64,000 nt of DNA from Metallosphaera sedula DSM 5348 (lineage in GTDB: Archaea; Thermoproteota; Thermoprotei_A; Sulfolobales; Sulfolobaceae). Numbering within the stretch: the stretch's first letter is position 1; each line of letters starts with the position of its first letter. The position numbers and the translations under genes were made by a program. The DNA lies in NCBI RefSeq assembly GCF_000016605.1, contig NC_009440.1:1227789-1291788 (forward strand), read 5' to 3'. Of the stretch, positions 47,945-57,403 are shown in pieces. The notes beneath the pieces are model-generated. The model did no database searches, was not told where the DNA came from, and was given only the letters and a program-made list of their open reading frames with translations.

Positions 47945-47960
47945 TGTGTACATTCTATTT

Positions 47961-49475
47961 ATGAACCTCAAGGAATTGTCCCCAGAGTTTAAGGAGATAA
48001 CTAGCTTAGAGTCTAACACGACGGTCTTCAAGACTTATCTCACCGGTGACTGGGTGTCAGCAAGGGAGCTCGAAGATGTTATATCCCCAATAGACCTCAC
48101 CACATTCGCCAGGGTTCCCAGACTTCCCTATGAGATGGTGGACAGTGCACTCTCCAAGATCTCAGAGAAGGGGAGATGGGAGATCCGTGACCTTCCAGGA
48201 GAAAAGAGATTGAAAATATTTCATGATATGGCCTCGCTCCTGGACAAATTTAGGAGTGATCTGGTTGAAGTCCTAGTGATAGGCAACGGAAAGACTAGGG
48301 CAGCTGCCAACGGTGAAGTGAACGCGTCCATAGAACGATTAATCAGGGCAGACCTGGACGTGAGGAAACTCTATGGAGAATACGTTCCAGGCGACTGGAG
48401 TAGTGAGAGCTTGGAGACTGAGGCCATTGTGAGAAGGGAACCACTGGGAGTAGTTCTTGCAATTACTCCTTTCAACTATCCACTTTTCGACGTGGTGAAC
48501 AAGTTCGTTTACTCTACGGTTGCAGGTAACGCCATCCTAATCAAACCTGCTAGTAAAACTCCAGTGCCCGCAATCCTTTTCGCGAGAATCGCGGAACTTG
48601 CGGGATTTCCCAAGCACGCGTTGGGAATACTGACCATACCTGGGAAGGACATGGATAAGGTAGTCTCGGACAGAAGGATTGGAGTCATCTCATTCACCGG
48701 AAGCACGGAGACTGGAGAGAGGGTAATTAGGGCTGGAGGCGTTAAACAGTACGTGATGGAGCTCGGAGGCGGTGACTCGGCCATTGTCCTAGATGATGCT
48801 GATCCTGTCTCCACTGGACAGAAGCTTGTTACCTCGATCACCTCGTACAGCGGACAGAGGTGCGATTCAATAAAGTTCATTTTCTCTGAACCTGGCGTCT
48901 ATGACAAACTTAAGCAGACGCTTCTCAACGAGCTATCCAAGATAAAGGTTGGCGATCCCAGGGAGGACGTGAGCATGGGACCGATCATAGACAGGGGAAC
49001 GGTGGATGAGCTAGAGTTCTCCGTCAAGGACGCGCAGGAGAAAGGAGCCAGGGTTTTATTTGGGGGCAAAAGGCTGAAGGAGAACTATGTTGAACCTACT
49101 TTGATCGAGGCCTCAAAGGAGATCGTGAAGAACCTTTACCTTTATCAGAAGGAGGTCTTCCTCTCGGTTGCAGTTCTAGTTAAGATGAACAACGTGGATG
49201 AAGCTATCTCCCTGAGCAACTCCAGGAGATATGGGCTTGATGCCTCGGTATTTGGAGAGGACATCAATAAGATCAGAAAGGCCATAAGACTACTTGAAGT
49301 GGGAGCGGTCTACATAAATGACTTTCCAAGGCATGGGATAGGTTACTTCCCCTTTGGAGGAAGAAAGGACTCGGGACTAGGAAGGGAGGGAATAGGGTAC
49401 ACCATAGAGTACGTAACTGCCTACAAGACGGTGGTCTACAACTACAAGGGAAAGGGTGTATGGGACTACATGTAG
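47961..49475 (+). CDS. gapN: Non-phosphorylating glyceraldehyde-3-phosphate dehydrogenase (aldehyde dehydrogenase family)
   Basis: 504 residues from ATG 47961 (17 bp after kdgK); GTG 47946 is an alternative. Aldehyde-dehydrogenase hallmarks are [14 protein letters not shown] (about 173), [25 protein letters not shown] with the general base Glu (about 266), and [12 protein letters not shown] with the catalytic Cys (about 301). It oxidises GAP straight to 3-phosphoglycerate with NADP, closing the semi-phosphorylative Entner-Doudoroff route. It is the third gene of the operon. Confidence 0.9.
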   Translation: MNLKELSPEFKEITSLESNTTVFKTYLTGDWVSARELEDVISPIDLTTFARVPRLPYEMVDSALSKISEKGRWEIRDLPGEKRLKIFHDMASLLDKFRSDLVEVLVIGNGKTRAAANGEVNASIERLIRADLDVRKLYGEYVPGDWSSESLETEAIVRREPLGVVLAITPFNYPLFDVVNKFVYSTVAGNAILIKPASKTPVPAILFARIAELAGFPKHALGILTIPGKDMDKVVSDRRIGVISFTGSTETGERVIRAGGVKQYVMELGGGDSAIVLDDADPVSTGQKLVTSITSYSGQRCDSIKFIFSEPGVYDKLKQTLLNELSKIKVGDPREDVSMGPIIDRGTVDELEFSVKDAQEKGARVLFGGKRLKENYVEPTLIEASKEIVKNLYLYQKEVFLSVAVLVKMNNVDEAISLSNSRRYGLDASVFGEDINKIRKAIRLLEVGAVYINDFPRHGIGYFPFGGRKDSGLGREGIGYTIEYVTAYKTVVYNYKGKGVWDYM

Positions 49476-49577
49476 TGACGACAAAGATCATCTTGGATCA
49501 TGCTGGAATATGCCTTGAATTTTAGCCATAATTCCATCGTCCCTTATTTATTAACTATAAGTCATTATTATAAAAAT

Positions 49578-50251
49578 GTGGAAGTCACATACGAATTTGA
49601 AACGACCAGGCCGGCAACGTAGTCAAGGATTACCTATCCGACCCACGTAATCTCATGAAGTACGTCCCGAGCTTCAAAAGCCTCAAGGAGACTGAGAACG
49701 GATGGGAGCTTCAAGTTTCCTGGATGATCACAGTCACGCTTAGGGTGACCATGCAAAAATCGAGAGATGAGATAACCTATCTCATAAAGAAGACGGAAGG
49801 ACTAGTGAAGATTAACTCTTATCTCCGCTTCATCATTCTTCCCACCAGGGACAGAACCGTGGTTAGGTTAACCTTCTTCTACAAGGGTCCCTTCGAGAGG
49901 GTTGCCAAGAGGCAGACCGAGGAGTTCTATAGGCGGGGCGTAGAGATATTTAAGAGGGATCTAGAGTCCGTACAGGTGGAAAGAAAGGAGGAACGTGGAG
50001 CACCGAGTAACGCAAAACTCCTCTTGAACATGAGGACTCTTCTCTCCACACAAATTGGAAAGGATCAGCTGGATGAGGTCCTGGAACAGGCCATGCTGTG
50101 GAGCGTGAATTCGCAGGTATTTGTCCTCATCTCCGATGGTTCTAGAAGGGTTGAGTTGAGGTTTAGGAATGGGGACCTAGAGAGCGGTGGTGATCTATCG
50201 AGCCTGGGGGATAAAATAACCGTTATAGTGAAGGGAGATAGAGCGGATTAA
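49578..50251 (+). pseudogene. SRPBCC/DUF3211-type gene with a frameshift near its 5' end
   Basis: The longest intact frame starts at ATG 49655 (198 codons), but the true beginning lies upstream. GTG 49578 opens VEVTYEFETTRPA and stops at TAG 49620. The frame of the main body is open from 49601 and supplies NVVKDYLSDPRN just before the ATG. Joined, they align with the start of the protein at 3751 (MEITRSIKL...ILSDPEF). So one base change in length near 49601-49619 has split the gene. A TTTATTAACTATAAG promoter (about 49547-49561) sits at leaderless distance from 49578. A shortened protein from 49655 may still be made. The C-terminal third (about 125-198) has no counterpart in the paralogue. 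Confidence 0.6.
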
Positions 50252-50280
50252 CCAAATTATCCTGTGCCACTATCTGATTT

Positions 50281-51993
50281 ATGGATCCCTTTGAATACAT
50301 TGAAAACCTAGAAGATCCTAGAACTAAGGCATTCATAGAGGAGGAAACGAGGAACTCCTCTTTCTTTCAGGAGAGGGCAAAACTTCACTATCAGCCCATT
50401 CTCGAGAGACTCACCGAGGAAAGGCCCATCACGTTGGTGGGCACGGAAAAGGGAGTGGCAATTTTAGTTAGGTCCAAGAGTGGAGTCCACGCTGAGGTCA
50501 ACGGGAACATCATCAGGAGTGAGAGGGAACAAGACATCTTCAATTCCCTGGAGAGGGTATGGAACTCAGACCTGGTGAGAATAGGGGTAGGGATAGGAGG
50601 ATCTGATCAGGGTTACTCGATCCTAGTGAATGAGCAGGGTAAGGTAGTGAGAAGGGTTGAGGGGCTCGTTAACCAGTTTTTCTTCTTAAGGGGCAAGCTG
50701 TGTTACGTTAGGGAGTATAGGACAGAGAGCTCACCTGATGGAGTTCCTCCTGCAGTGGAAAGGTTGTTCTGTGGGGAGGAGATGCTCCCCTTTTACCCTG
50801 GAAGGGGTGAGTGGATCTCAGTTAAGGCTGAGGGAGATAACCTTCTCCTGGTTAGGGGAATAGGTTGGAGCAAGAAGGTACTCTATCGAGACTTTGAAAA
50901 GGTGGATGAAGGCGATATCACCTCCTACGACATGAAGGGAGGAAGGATATATTACGTGAAGGGAAACTCTCTCATGCGTGATGGTGTGGAGTTATTCAAG
51001 ATTTCAAGACCCACACTGGACATGAAGGTTATGGACGATGGGATTCTGACCCTCGAGATCAGGAATTACAAGACGTCTCTAGTGAAGTACTCAGAGGAGG
51101 GGAGGGAGACCTGGAACTACACGACGGACCACATCCTCACCTTCGATACAGTTGGCGATCAGATCTACGTCCTGGAGACATCATTTGACACGTCATACAC
51201 CATCTCCAGGATAAAGGATCAGAGAGTCGAGGTGCTGAGAAGGGGGAGGGAGGAGAGGCTCACGGTCAAGGAGATTTACGTCCAGGGAGACGTCCTCCTG
51301 CACGGGTTCCTCCTAAGTAAGGGAGGTAATAGGGGAGTTGTGGTTTACGGTTACGGTGGGTTCGCGATCCCGCTCCTTCCCAGTTACAATCCTCTATTCC
51401 TCGAACTTATGGACTCTGGTTACTCCGTCCTAGTCACAAACCTCAGGGGAGGCTTTGAGAACGGGGAGGAGTGGCACAAGGCGGGGATGCTCAGGAACAA
51501 GATGAACGTATTCAAGGATTTCTCGGAGTTCCTACAGACCGTGAAAATGATGGGAGGAAGGACAATAGCCATGGGTGGAAGTAACGGTGGACTGCTGGTG
51601 GGAGCTACCCTTAACCTCTACACGTCCCTGGTGGACTGTGGAGTCATAGGTTACCCTGTCCTTGATATGTTGAAATTTCACAAGTACCTCGCTGGTATGT
51701 ATTGGGTACCCGAGTACGGTGACCCTGAAAAGGACTCCGAGTTCCTCCTTTCCTACAGTCCCTATCACAACCTGAAGAAAGGGCTACCTCCAACCCTAGT
51801 GTACACAGGGCTTAATGACGATAGGGTCCATCCCATGCACGCCTTGAAATACGTTGCTAAGTCTAGGGAGATGGGAAACAAGGTTTACCTCTTCGTAAAT
51901 AGGAGAGCTGGACATAACTTGAGCAGACCGGAGGCAAGTGCCGAGGAGATGTCCACCGTGGTGGCGTTCGTGGAACAGTGTCACTCACTCTGA
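50281..51993 (+). CDS. Prolyl oligopeptidase family serine peptidase (S9)
   Basis: 570 residues. The N-terminal about 340 residues form a beta-propeller-like cap. The C-terminal hydrolase domain has YGYGGFAIPLLPSYNP (oxyanion region), the nucleophile in MGGSNGGLLVGA (about 435-446), the Asp in TGLNDDRVHPMHALK and the His in RAGHNLSRPEA near the end. It should cleave peptides after proline or act as an acylaminoacyl peptidase in the cytoplasm; no signal peptide is seen. It starts 30 bp after the previous gene. Confidence 0.85.
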   Translation: MDPFEYIENLEDPRTKAFIEEETRNSSFFQERAKLHYQPILERLTEERPITLVGTEKGVAILVRSKSGVHAEVNGNIIRSEREQDIFNSLERVWNSDLVRIGVGIGGSDQGYSILVNEQGKVVRRVEGLVNQFFFLRGKLCYVREYRTESSPDGVPPAVERLFCGEEMLPFYPGRGEWISVKAEGDNLLLVRGIGWSKKVLYRDFEKVDEGDITSYDMKGGRIYYVKGNSLMRDGVELFKISRPTLDMKVMDDGILTLEIRNYKTSLVKYSEEGRETWNYTTDHILTFDTVGDQIYVLETSFDTSYTISRIKDQRVEVLRRGREERLTVKEIYVQGDVLLHGFLLSKGGNRGVVVYGYGGFAIPLLPSYNPLFLELMDSGYSVLVTNLRGGFENGEEWHKAGMLRNKMNVFKDFSEFLQTVKMMGGRTIAMGGSNGGLLVGATLNLYTSLVDCGVIGYPVLDMLKFHKYLAGMYWVPEYGDPEKDSEFLLSYSPYHNLKKGLPPTLVYTGLNDDRVHPMHALKYVAKSREMGNKVYLFVNRRAGHNLSRPEASAEEMSTVVAFVEQCHSL

Positions 51994-52158
51994 TTCCTTC
52001 CAGAACTTTATCATGAAGACGTAGATAAAAAGGGCCCACACTGCAGAGATCACAGTGAGGATTAAACCAACCGCGAAATCCTTTAACGTGAGATACACTC
52101 CAAAAATTGTGAGAAAGAGGAGACCTGACACTATGTACAGTAACTCGGTTCTCTCCAT
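51985..52158 (-). CDS. 57-residue two-helix membrane protein coupled to gdh
   Basis: Read by hand on the minus strand: ATG at 52158-52156 overlaps the gdh stop (TAATG), and the frame runs 57 codons to TGA 51987-51985. The product starts MERTELLYIVSG. It has two hydrophobic helices (about 7-22 and 28-50) separated by LKDFA, with a charged tail ending KESE. The stop-start overlap shows translational coupling to glucose dehydrogenase. It may be a membrane anchor or a small transporter subunit. It was not recognised as any family, and its tail overlaps the convergent peptidase gene by 9 nt. Confidence 0.65.
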   Translation of the reverse strand: MERTELLYIVSGLLFLTIFGVYLTLKDFAVGLILTVISAVWALFIYVFMIKFWKESE

Positions 52159-53234
52159 TAACTCTCACGAGCAGTCCAGTCTATGACCGTCTTTATCTCC
52201 CCCGGGACCTTTTCCTTCAGGACTTGGGGGGCCTCTTCCACGCTGACCCTCTTGGTGATCATCCTTTGGAGGACGCCTGGATACCTGGCCTTCCATTCCA
52301 CTAGAAGGTTAACTCCAGCCTGGAAATCGGCCTTTGAGGCATTCACGCTCCCAAAGATCAGGATGTTGTTCTCAACCAACATGGTTATCTCCTCTGCAGT
52401 TAGCTCATATCTCTCTAGCCCAGTTGTTCCAAAGAGGATCACCGCACCGTTCTTCCTGATTCTAGGAAGTAAGGGGACGACGGCTGAGGGATGCCCAGAG
52501 GTGTCCACAATGAGATCTGGCTCAAGGTCCTCATGCTCAGAGGTGTTGAGGAAGGTTGCCCCTATATCTCGAGTTATTTCGCTCTCAACCTGGGATGGGG
52601 GCCTCCTGTTCGCCACAATCACGCGGAAGCCCATACTTCTCAGGGCCATGGAGAACAGGAGACCTATGGGTCCACTCCCCAGTACCACAGCTGTTCTGCA
52701 CGAGTAGGTGGAATCGTCGCACCTCCACCACGACCTCCTCTGAAGATATTCCATCTCTGTGAGGGCCTTCACGACATTTGAGAGAGGCTCCAATAGAACT
52801 CCCTCATCTCCTAGTTCCCTTGGAACCCTAACTAGGTACTTTGGGTCCTCTAAGAACTCCTCCCTCATGGTACCGTGAGCTCCCCTTATTCCGATCTCCG
52901 TGAATCTTCCGGTTTCACAGAAGTCCTGCCTTCCCAGCATACAGTTTAGGCAGGATCCACAACCCCTCCTGACCACTGGAACAACTAGGTCCCCGGGACT
53001 GAACTCTCCATTACCCTTTACCACTTCACCAAGAGTCTCGTGACCCAGGATAAGGAAATCGTATCCCGGTGGAGGCCTTGCGAAGGTAAGCCTTCCCGTG
53101 ACTAGACCCCTATCTGTTCCACACAGACCGCTGAGTCTAGTCCTGACAACTATCTTCCCGTCCGTGGATTCCCTCAATGTGATGTCCTTAACCTCGACAC
53201 CCTCATTAGGTGGCCTTACAATAATTGCCTTCAT
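52158..53234 (-). CDS. gdh: Glucose 1-dehydrogenase (zinc-dependent MDR family)
   Basis: 358 residues, aligning along its length with the Sulfolobus solfataricus glucose dehydrogenase from memory of that protein (shared MKAIIV-PPN-GV-VKD start and GHE). The catalytic zinc site has CGTDRGLV (Cys about 38) and GHETLGEV. The structural zinc has four Cys in GCGSCLNCMLGRQDFC (about 92-107). The nucleotide-binding motif is VLGSGPIGLLFSMALRSMG (about 185). It oxidises glucose or galactose (and some pentoses) with NAD(P) to the lactone, the first step of the pathway whose later enzymes are encoded alongside. Confidence 0.9.
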   Translation of the reverse strand: MKAIIVRPPNEGVEVKDITLRESTDGKIVVRTRLSGLCGTDRGLVTGRLTFARPPPGYDFLILGHETLGEVVKGNGEFSPGDLVVPVVRRGCGSCLNCMLGRQDFCETGRFTEIGIRGAHGTMREEFLEDPKYLVRVPRELGDEGVLLEPLSNVVKALTEMEYLQRRSWWRCDDSTYSCRTAVVLGSGPIGLLFSMALRSMGFRVIVANRRPPSQVESEITRDIGATFLNTSEHEDLEPDLIVDTSGHPSAVVPLLPRIRKNGAVILFGTTGLERYELTAEEITMLVENNILIFGSVNASKADFQAGVNLLVEWKARYPGVLQRMITKRVSVEEAPQVLKEKVPGEIKTVIDWTARES

Positions 53235-53274
53235 AATAGAAATAGTTCTGGCTCCATTTTAACCCTTGTCTCAA

Positions 53275-54240
53275 TCACGCTCTTCCAGTGAATGCCCACT
53301 TACCCATTTCCTTCACGTACTCTGCAAGGTCCCTCAGGCTGTTAAATGACGCTGTCTGGAGGTGAAGGTATTCGTACCTGGCCTCGTCCTCTAGCATTTT
53401 CCTCCTGAGCTCATCAGCCCTTCTTGAGGCGAGGAGGTCCTCTAGCCTGTTCCTAGTTAGGTTGCCTATTATCTCGCCGTTGACGTCGTCCGGATAAGGC
53501 AGATCGCCGTTAGGGTAAACCGTTATGGCATAACTCGTCAGCTTCTTGGGGAGCTCACCTCCCACTGCACGTATAAATCCCCAGGAGTTGTTCAGAGTTG
53601 AACCGTACTTCCTCTTTAGATAGGACAGTACCTCGAAATATTTTTCCCTGTCGGGGGCTAGCTTAACCCTAGAGTCAGGGTAGTCAACTGCGGGCATGAG
53701 GAGGATCTTATAACCGCACTCCTTAACCTTTCTCACCTTGTCCTCGAGTTTGTCTATGTTATACCTTGTAACTACTGTCTGAACGTTAACCTTTAGGCCG
53801 TATTCCCTGAACTTACAGAGAGTATCAAAGGCCTTCACGTTCCAATGGTATTCGTCAATGGAATAGTGAAGGAAGTCTATCCTATCGGCCAACTTTGAGA
53901 GAAAGTCCGGATCATTCAACTTGTATCCGTTCGTAGTTAACATGACGTAAAATGATCCATCGTGGGCGTACTCCAGAAGCTCGAGAATGTCGGGCCTAGT
54001 AGTTGGCTCTCCACCCTCAAAGGACAGAACAACCACAGTGGACCTGAGATTATCGATGATCTTCTTCAGCTGTTCCGTGCCTACCTCCTGCAGGGTCCCA
54101 GAGTAGTACGACGGATTACAGAAGGTGCACCTTAGATTGCAGTGGGAAGTAACCTTGAAGGTAGCGTAAGCAACGCTGTACCATTTCCCGAGAAGTTGAG
54201 TGTTTATGAACCACTTTATTGCCTTAAGGTTCCTATTCAA
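53275..54240 (-). CDS. Radical SAM protein without SPASM domain
   Basis: 321 residues. The cluster motif CNLRCTFC is at about 33-40, followed by VLSFEGGEPTTRPDIL (the GGE motif) and a TIM-barrel core. The C-terminal part has no Cys cluster, so no SPASM extension, although TVYPNGDLPYPDD and GNLTRNRLEDLL echo the region that precedes one. The overall shape resembles HpnH/MoaA-like lipid- or cofactor-modifying enzymes. Some Sulfolobales-specific radical SAM proteins modify tetraether lipids (calditol synthase); I cannot tell whether this is one. It shares orientation with gdh, 40 bp away. Confidence 0.75.
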   Translation of the reverse strand: MNRNLKAIKWFINTQLLGKWYSVAYATFKVTSHCNLRCTFCNPSYYSGTLQEVGTEQLKKIIDNLRSTVVVLSFEGGEPTTRPDILELLEYAHDGSFYVMLTTNGYKLNDPDFLSKLADRIDFLHYSIDEYHWNVKAFDTLCKFREYGLKVNVQTVVTRYNIDKLEDKVRKVKECGYKILLMPAVDYPDSRVKLAPDREKYFEVLSYLKRKYGSTLNNSWGFIRAVGGELPKKLTSYAITVYPNGDLPYPDDVNGEIIGNLTRNRLEDLLASRRADELRRKMLEDEARYEYLHLQTASFNSLRDLAEYVKEMGKWAFTGRA

Positions 54241-54359
54241 GGGACCAACCCCCTTTCCTCTAAAAACATGAAAATTATTCTGCTAAGAAGATTTAAAGTC
54301 TTATTATTAAGGAGCTAAGGTAGTGGAAAGTATATTATGGATAACTGGGTACTATTTTT

Positions 54360-55541
54360 ATGAAAATCCAAGAAATTACGCCGTTTGTCCTCTCCTCCAA
54401 GGAGAGGGGATCTGCAACCTGGGCCTCTACCATGATCGTGGTGAAAGTGACCACAAGTGACGGAATGATAGGTTATGGTGAGGCCGTGCCTACGTTGAGG
54501 GTTAAGCCCGTGTTTAGTGCAATCCAACAGGTTAGCAAGGGCTATCTGGGAAAGGAGGTCGAAAGAGTAGAAAGGAATTACCACGAATGGTACAAGCAGG
54601 ACTTCTATCTCAGCAGATCCTTCGAGTCCGCAACGGCAACCAGCGCGATAGATATTGCGCTCTGGGACCTTGTGGGAAAGGAGTTGGGAGCACCGATTCA
54701 CAGGCTACTGGGCGGAAAGTTTAGGGACCACGTACCCGTTTACGCGAACGGGTGGTACAAGGACTGTGTTACGCCAGAGGACTTCGCTAGGGAGGCAAAG
54801 AACGTGGTTAAGAGGGGGTACAGGGCCATGAAGTTTGATCCCTTTGGACCATACTACGATTGGATTGATGAACATGGATTGAGACAGGCAGAGGAAAGGG
54901 TGAAGGCAGTCAGGGAAGCTGTTGGGGAAGAGGTCGAGATCTTGATTGAACATCACGGGAGGTTCAACGCAAACTCGGCTATTGAGATTGCGAAGAGGCT
55001 CGAGAAGTACAGACCACTGTTCGCTGAGGAGCCAGTTCACCACGAGGATCTGGAGGGATATAGGAAATACAAAAGACACTCCAACCTAAGGGTGGCAATG
55101 GGAGAGAGACTGGTGAGCTTGAAAGAAACTCTGGTTTACTTGAGGGAGGGGCTAGTGGACATCCTACAACCTGACTTGACCAACATCGGTGGAGTTACAG
55201 TTGCCAGGAAAGTAGCATCGCTAGCTGAGGCCTTCGACGTTGAAGTTGCCTTCCACAATGCCTTCGGTTCAATACAGAACGCGGTCTCAATCCAGTTGGC
55301 GTCGGTTATTCCTAACCTACTCCTGCTGGAGAACTTCTACGACTGGTTCCCACAATGGAAAAGGGATCTCGTGAATAACGGAACTCCAGTTGAGATGGGA
55401 AGAGTGAAGGTACCGGATGGACCTGGCATAGGAGTTGAGGTTAACGAGAGGATACTGGAGGAGTTGAAAACCGATCCTGTTGCGCTTGAGGTTGTGGAGG
55501 AGCCTGTGTGGGTTGTGGGCGGAACGTGGAAAAACTATTAA
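54360..55541 (+). CDS. gnaD: Gluconate dehydratase (enolase superfamily)
   Basis: 393 residues, very close to the length of the Sulfolobus enzyme. N-terminal capping domain (about 1-125), then the barrel with the metal ligands in [10 protein letters not shown] (about 199), [11 protein letters not shown] (about 221) and AMGERLVS (about 247), and the base region [13 protein letters not shown] (about 297). It dehydrates gluconate and galactonate to the 2-keto-3-deoxy acids used by kdgA/kdgK. AAGTATATTA (about 54327-54336) at leaderless distance suits a promoter, divergent from the radical SAM gene. Confidence 0.9.
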   Translation: MKIQEITPFVLSSKERGSATWASTMIVVKVTTSDGMIGYGEAVPTLRVKPVFSAIQQVSKGYLGKEVERVERNYHEWYKQDFYLSRSFESATATSAIDIALWDLVGKELGAPIHRLLGGKFRDHVPVYANGWYKDCVTPEDFAREAKNVVKRGYRAMKFDPFGPYYDWIDEHGLRQAEERVKAVREAVGEEVEILIEHHGRFNANSAIEIAKRLEKYRPLFAEEPVHHEDLEGYRKYKRHSNLRVAMGERLVSLKETLVYLREGLVDILQPDLTNIGGVTVARKVASLAEAFDVEVAFHNAFGSIQNAVSIQLASVIPNLLLLENFYDWFPQWKRDLVNNGTPVEMGRVKVPDGPGIGVEVNERILEELKTDPVALEVVEEPVWVVGGTWKNY

Positions 55542-55609
55542 TTTAAGGAGGGAGTTGGGAGGGTAGGCCTTCTTTCTTTGCCCTGCTCGTTCAGAGGTCT
55601 TTACTTCAT

Positions 55610-56239
55610 TCAAGGAGTGGAAGTGTCTCTGAGGTAGAAAGTCTCATATTTGCCAGTCAACCTTTCCAGGATCCTCGTAAGTCCCCCAAGTTGAGACCTG
55701 TACTCGTTCAAGGCCTCGACCTTTTTCTCCCTATATTCCTCAATGTTAACCTTCACCCTCTTCCACCTTCTCAGTGGGAGCAATCCTACTTTTCTTGTCC
55801 CTATGGGAATCCAGATGAGATAGAACCTTGTCATGACGTTAATTCCCGTTACAATTTTCCCCACGGTTGAATGGTCAGGGTGACCATCGTAGGGAAGTGG
55901 AGAATACAGTAACGAGGCGTTCAAGTCCCTCACCACGTCCCTAAGGGCATCCGTCACTTCCTTAACCCTATATTTCACATGCGCGTCCTCAAAGCCCAGG
56001 AAGGTTACGTCATTGGGTGTAAGTCCTAGCCTCCTCACTGCCCTATGCAACTCACGCATTCTCATCTCGACGAGCTCCTTGCTCCCCCTCAGCTCTTCTT
56101 TAGGGGCTCCGTATCTCCCATCCGTGACCACAATGACGTGAACTTCATCTCCCCTTGTCACATGACGTATAATGGAACCTCCACAACACAAGGTTTCGTC
56201 GTCGGGGTGAGGAGCTATAACCAGGACTTTCAACTTCAC
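55610..56239 (-). CDS. PIG-L/LmbE-family N-acetylsugar deacetylase
   Basis: 209 residues. The zinc-binding and catalytic motif APHPDDETLCCGG (about 9-21) is followed by LGFEDAHVKY and the second zinc motif YDGHPDHSTVG (about 117-127). The family deacetylates GlcNAc-type sugars on lipids or nucleotides. It is encoded with the Ni/Co permease and not far from a glycosyltransferase on the same strand, so a cell-surface glycolipid role is plausible (inference). Confidence 0.85.
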   Translation of the reverse strand: MKLKVLVIAPHPDDETLCCGGSIIRHVTRGDEVHVIVVTDGRYGAPKEELRGSKELVEMRMRELHRAVRRLGLTPNDVTFLGFEDAHVKYRVKEVTDALRDVVRDLNASLLYSPLPYDGHPDHSTVGKIVTGINVMTRFYLIWIPIGTRKVGLLPLRRWKRVKVNIEEYREKKVEALNEYRSQLGGLTRILERLTGKYETFYLRDTSTP

Positions 56240-56267
56240 CCTAAACTTGAAACCAGGAATAAAGGGT

Positions 56268-57311
56268 TTACCTGCTCATTGACCTGGAGAGTCTGCTCAC
56301 CCTTACCCTGTAAATCGTCGCAGATAGGCTCCAGACTACCACGAAAACCGAGACTATGAAGACCCCCACATAGCCCCACTCTGCACCTCCATTCACCCAG
56401 GCTATCCAACTCCACATCCCACCCTGAAGTCCGAGCTCTGACTGAAGGAGACCCAACAACTCCAGGGATCCAATCACGAACGCCACCATAACTGAGATCA
56501 CTGTCATGGTGAGGTTGTACCAGATTTTCCTAAGTGGATCTCCGGAGAAGGCCCACCTGTACGCCCCATTCATGAAGAATCCGTCGGTCGAGTCTATGAG
56601 AGTCATACCACCGGCAAATAGGGCTGGGAATAGGAGGGCGTACCATGTGGATACTCCACTGAAGAGACCAGATGAGGTCGCGGTGATGGCAAGGAGTGCG
56701 GTCTCTGAGGCCGTATCAAACCCTAACCCGAACAGGAAACCTATGGGGTAGAGGTAATACTGATTCTTAATGAGCGAGAATAGCCTTCTGAAGTACCTTC
56801 CCATTAACCCTCTCTTCTGTAGCACGTTATCCACCCTCTCCTCGTCTACCTCTCCCCTCATGACACCCTTGTATAGTTGGTATATCTCAAGGGCAACGAA
56901 GAAGTTCAGAAACCCCAACAGGTAGAGAACCCCTCCGCTGATCGCGGTTCCGAGGAAGGAACCGAGTTTCTCAAGGCTTGGAATGCTTCCCTCCACCAAT
57001 CTGGTGCTCAGCACAAGTCCAAACGACAGGAGGAAGACCACGCTGGAGTGACCAAGTGAGAAAAAGGTTCCAACCAGGAGAGAGCTCTTCCCCTCCTGCG
57101 TCAGTTTTCTGACCGAGTTGTCTATTGCTGCCAAGTGGTCCGCGTCAACTGCGTGCCTCAATCCCAGGAAGAAAGCCAGTATACCCAGGGAGAAGAACGA
57201 GATCGAGGATGATCTCGCCTCCTGTGAAAATTTTACAAGTTCCAGGAAGAGGATTCCAAGTATGGTCAAGTTTAAGGCGTAGAATGCGCCAACCTTCAGC
57301 TTGAAATCCAT
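56268..57311 (-). CDS. Nickel/cobalt permease (NiCoT family)
   Basis: 347 residues, about eight membrane helices. The signature RHAVDADHLAAIDN (about 52-65, the H-x4-D-H metal motif in helix 2) is intact, as is the second family motif GFLFGLGFDTASETALLA (about 192-209) and LFAGGMTLIDSTDGFFM. It imports Ni2+ or Co2+ with high affinity for metalloenzymes or cobalamin; the B12 radical SAM enzyme in this window is one possible user. It ends 28 bp before the PIG-L gene. Confidence 0.9.
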   Translation of the reverse strand: MDFKLKVGAFYALNLTILGILFLELVKFSQEARSSSISFFSLGILAFFLGLRHAVDADHLAAIDNSVRKLTQEGKSSLLVGTFFSLGHSSVVFLLSFGLVLSTRLVEGSIPSLEKLGSFLGTAISGGVLYLLGFLNFFVALEIYQLYKGVMRGEVDEERVDNVLQKRGLMGRYFRRLFSLIKNQYYLYPIGFLFGLGFDTASETALLAITATSSGLFSGVSTWYALLFPALFAGGMTLIDSTDGFFMNGAYRWAFSGDPLRKIWYNLTMTVISVMVAFVIGSLELLGLLQSELGLQGGMWSWIAWVNGGAEWGYVGVFIVSVFVVVWSLSATIYRVRVSRLSRSMSR

Positions 57312-57403
57312 GGGGGTTGGATAGGCTATCCATATTAAAAAGATTTCCTTCGGAGGCGCAATCTAGCTATTAGCGATATCCTTTCACGTAAGTCCCCTCC
57401 GGT

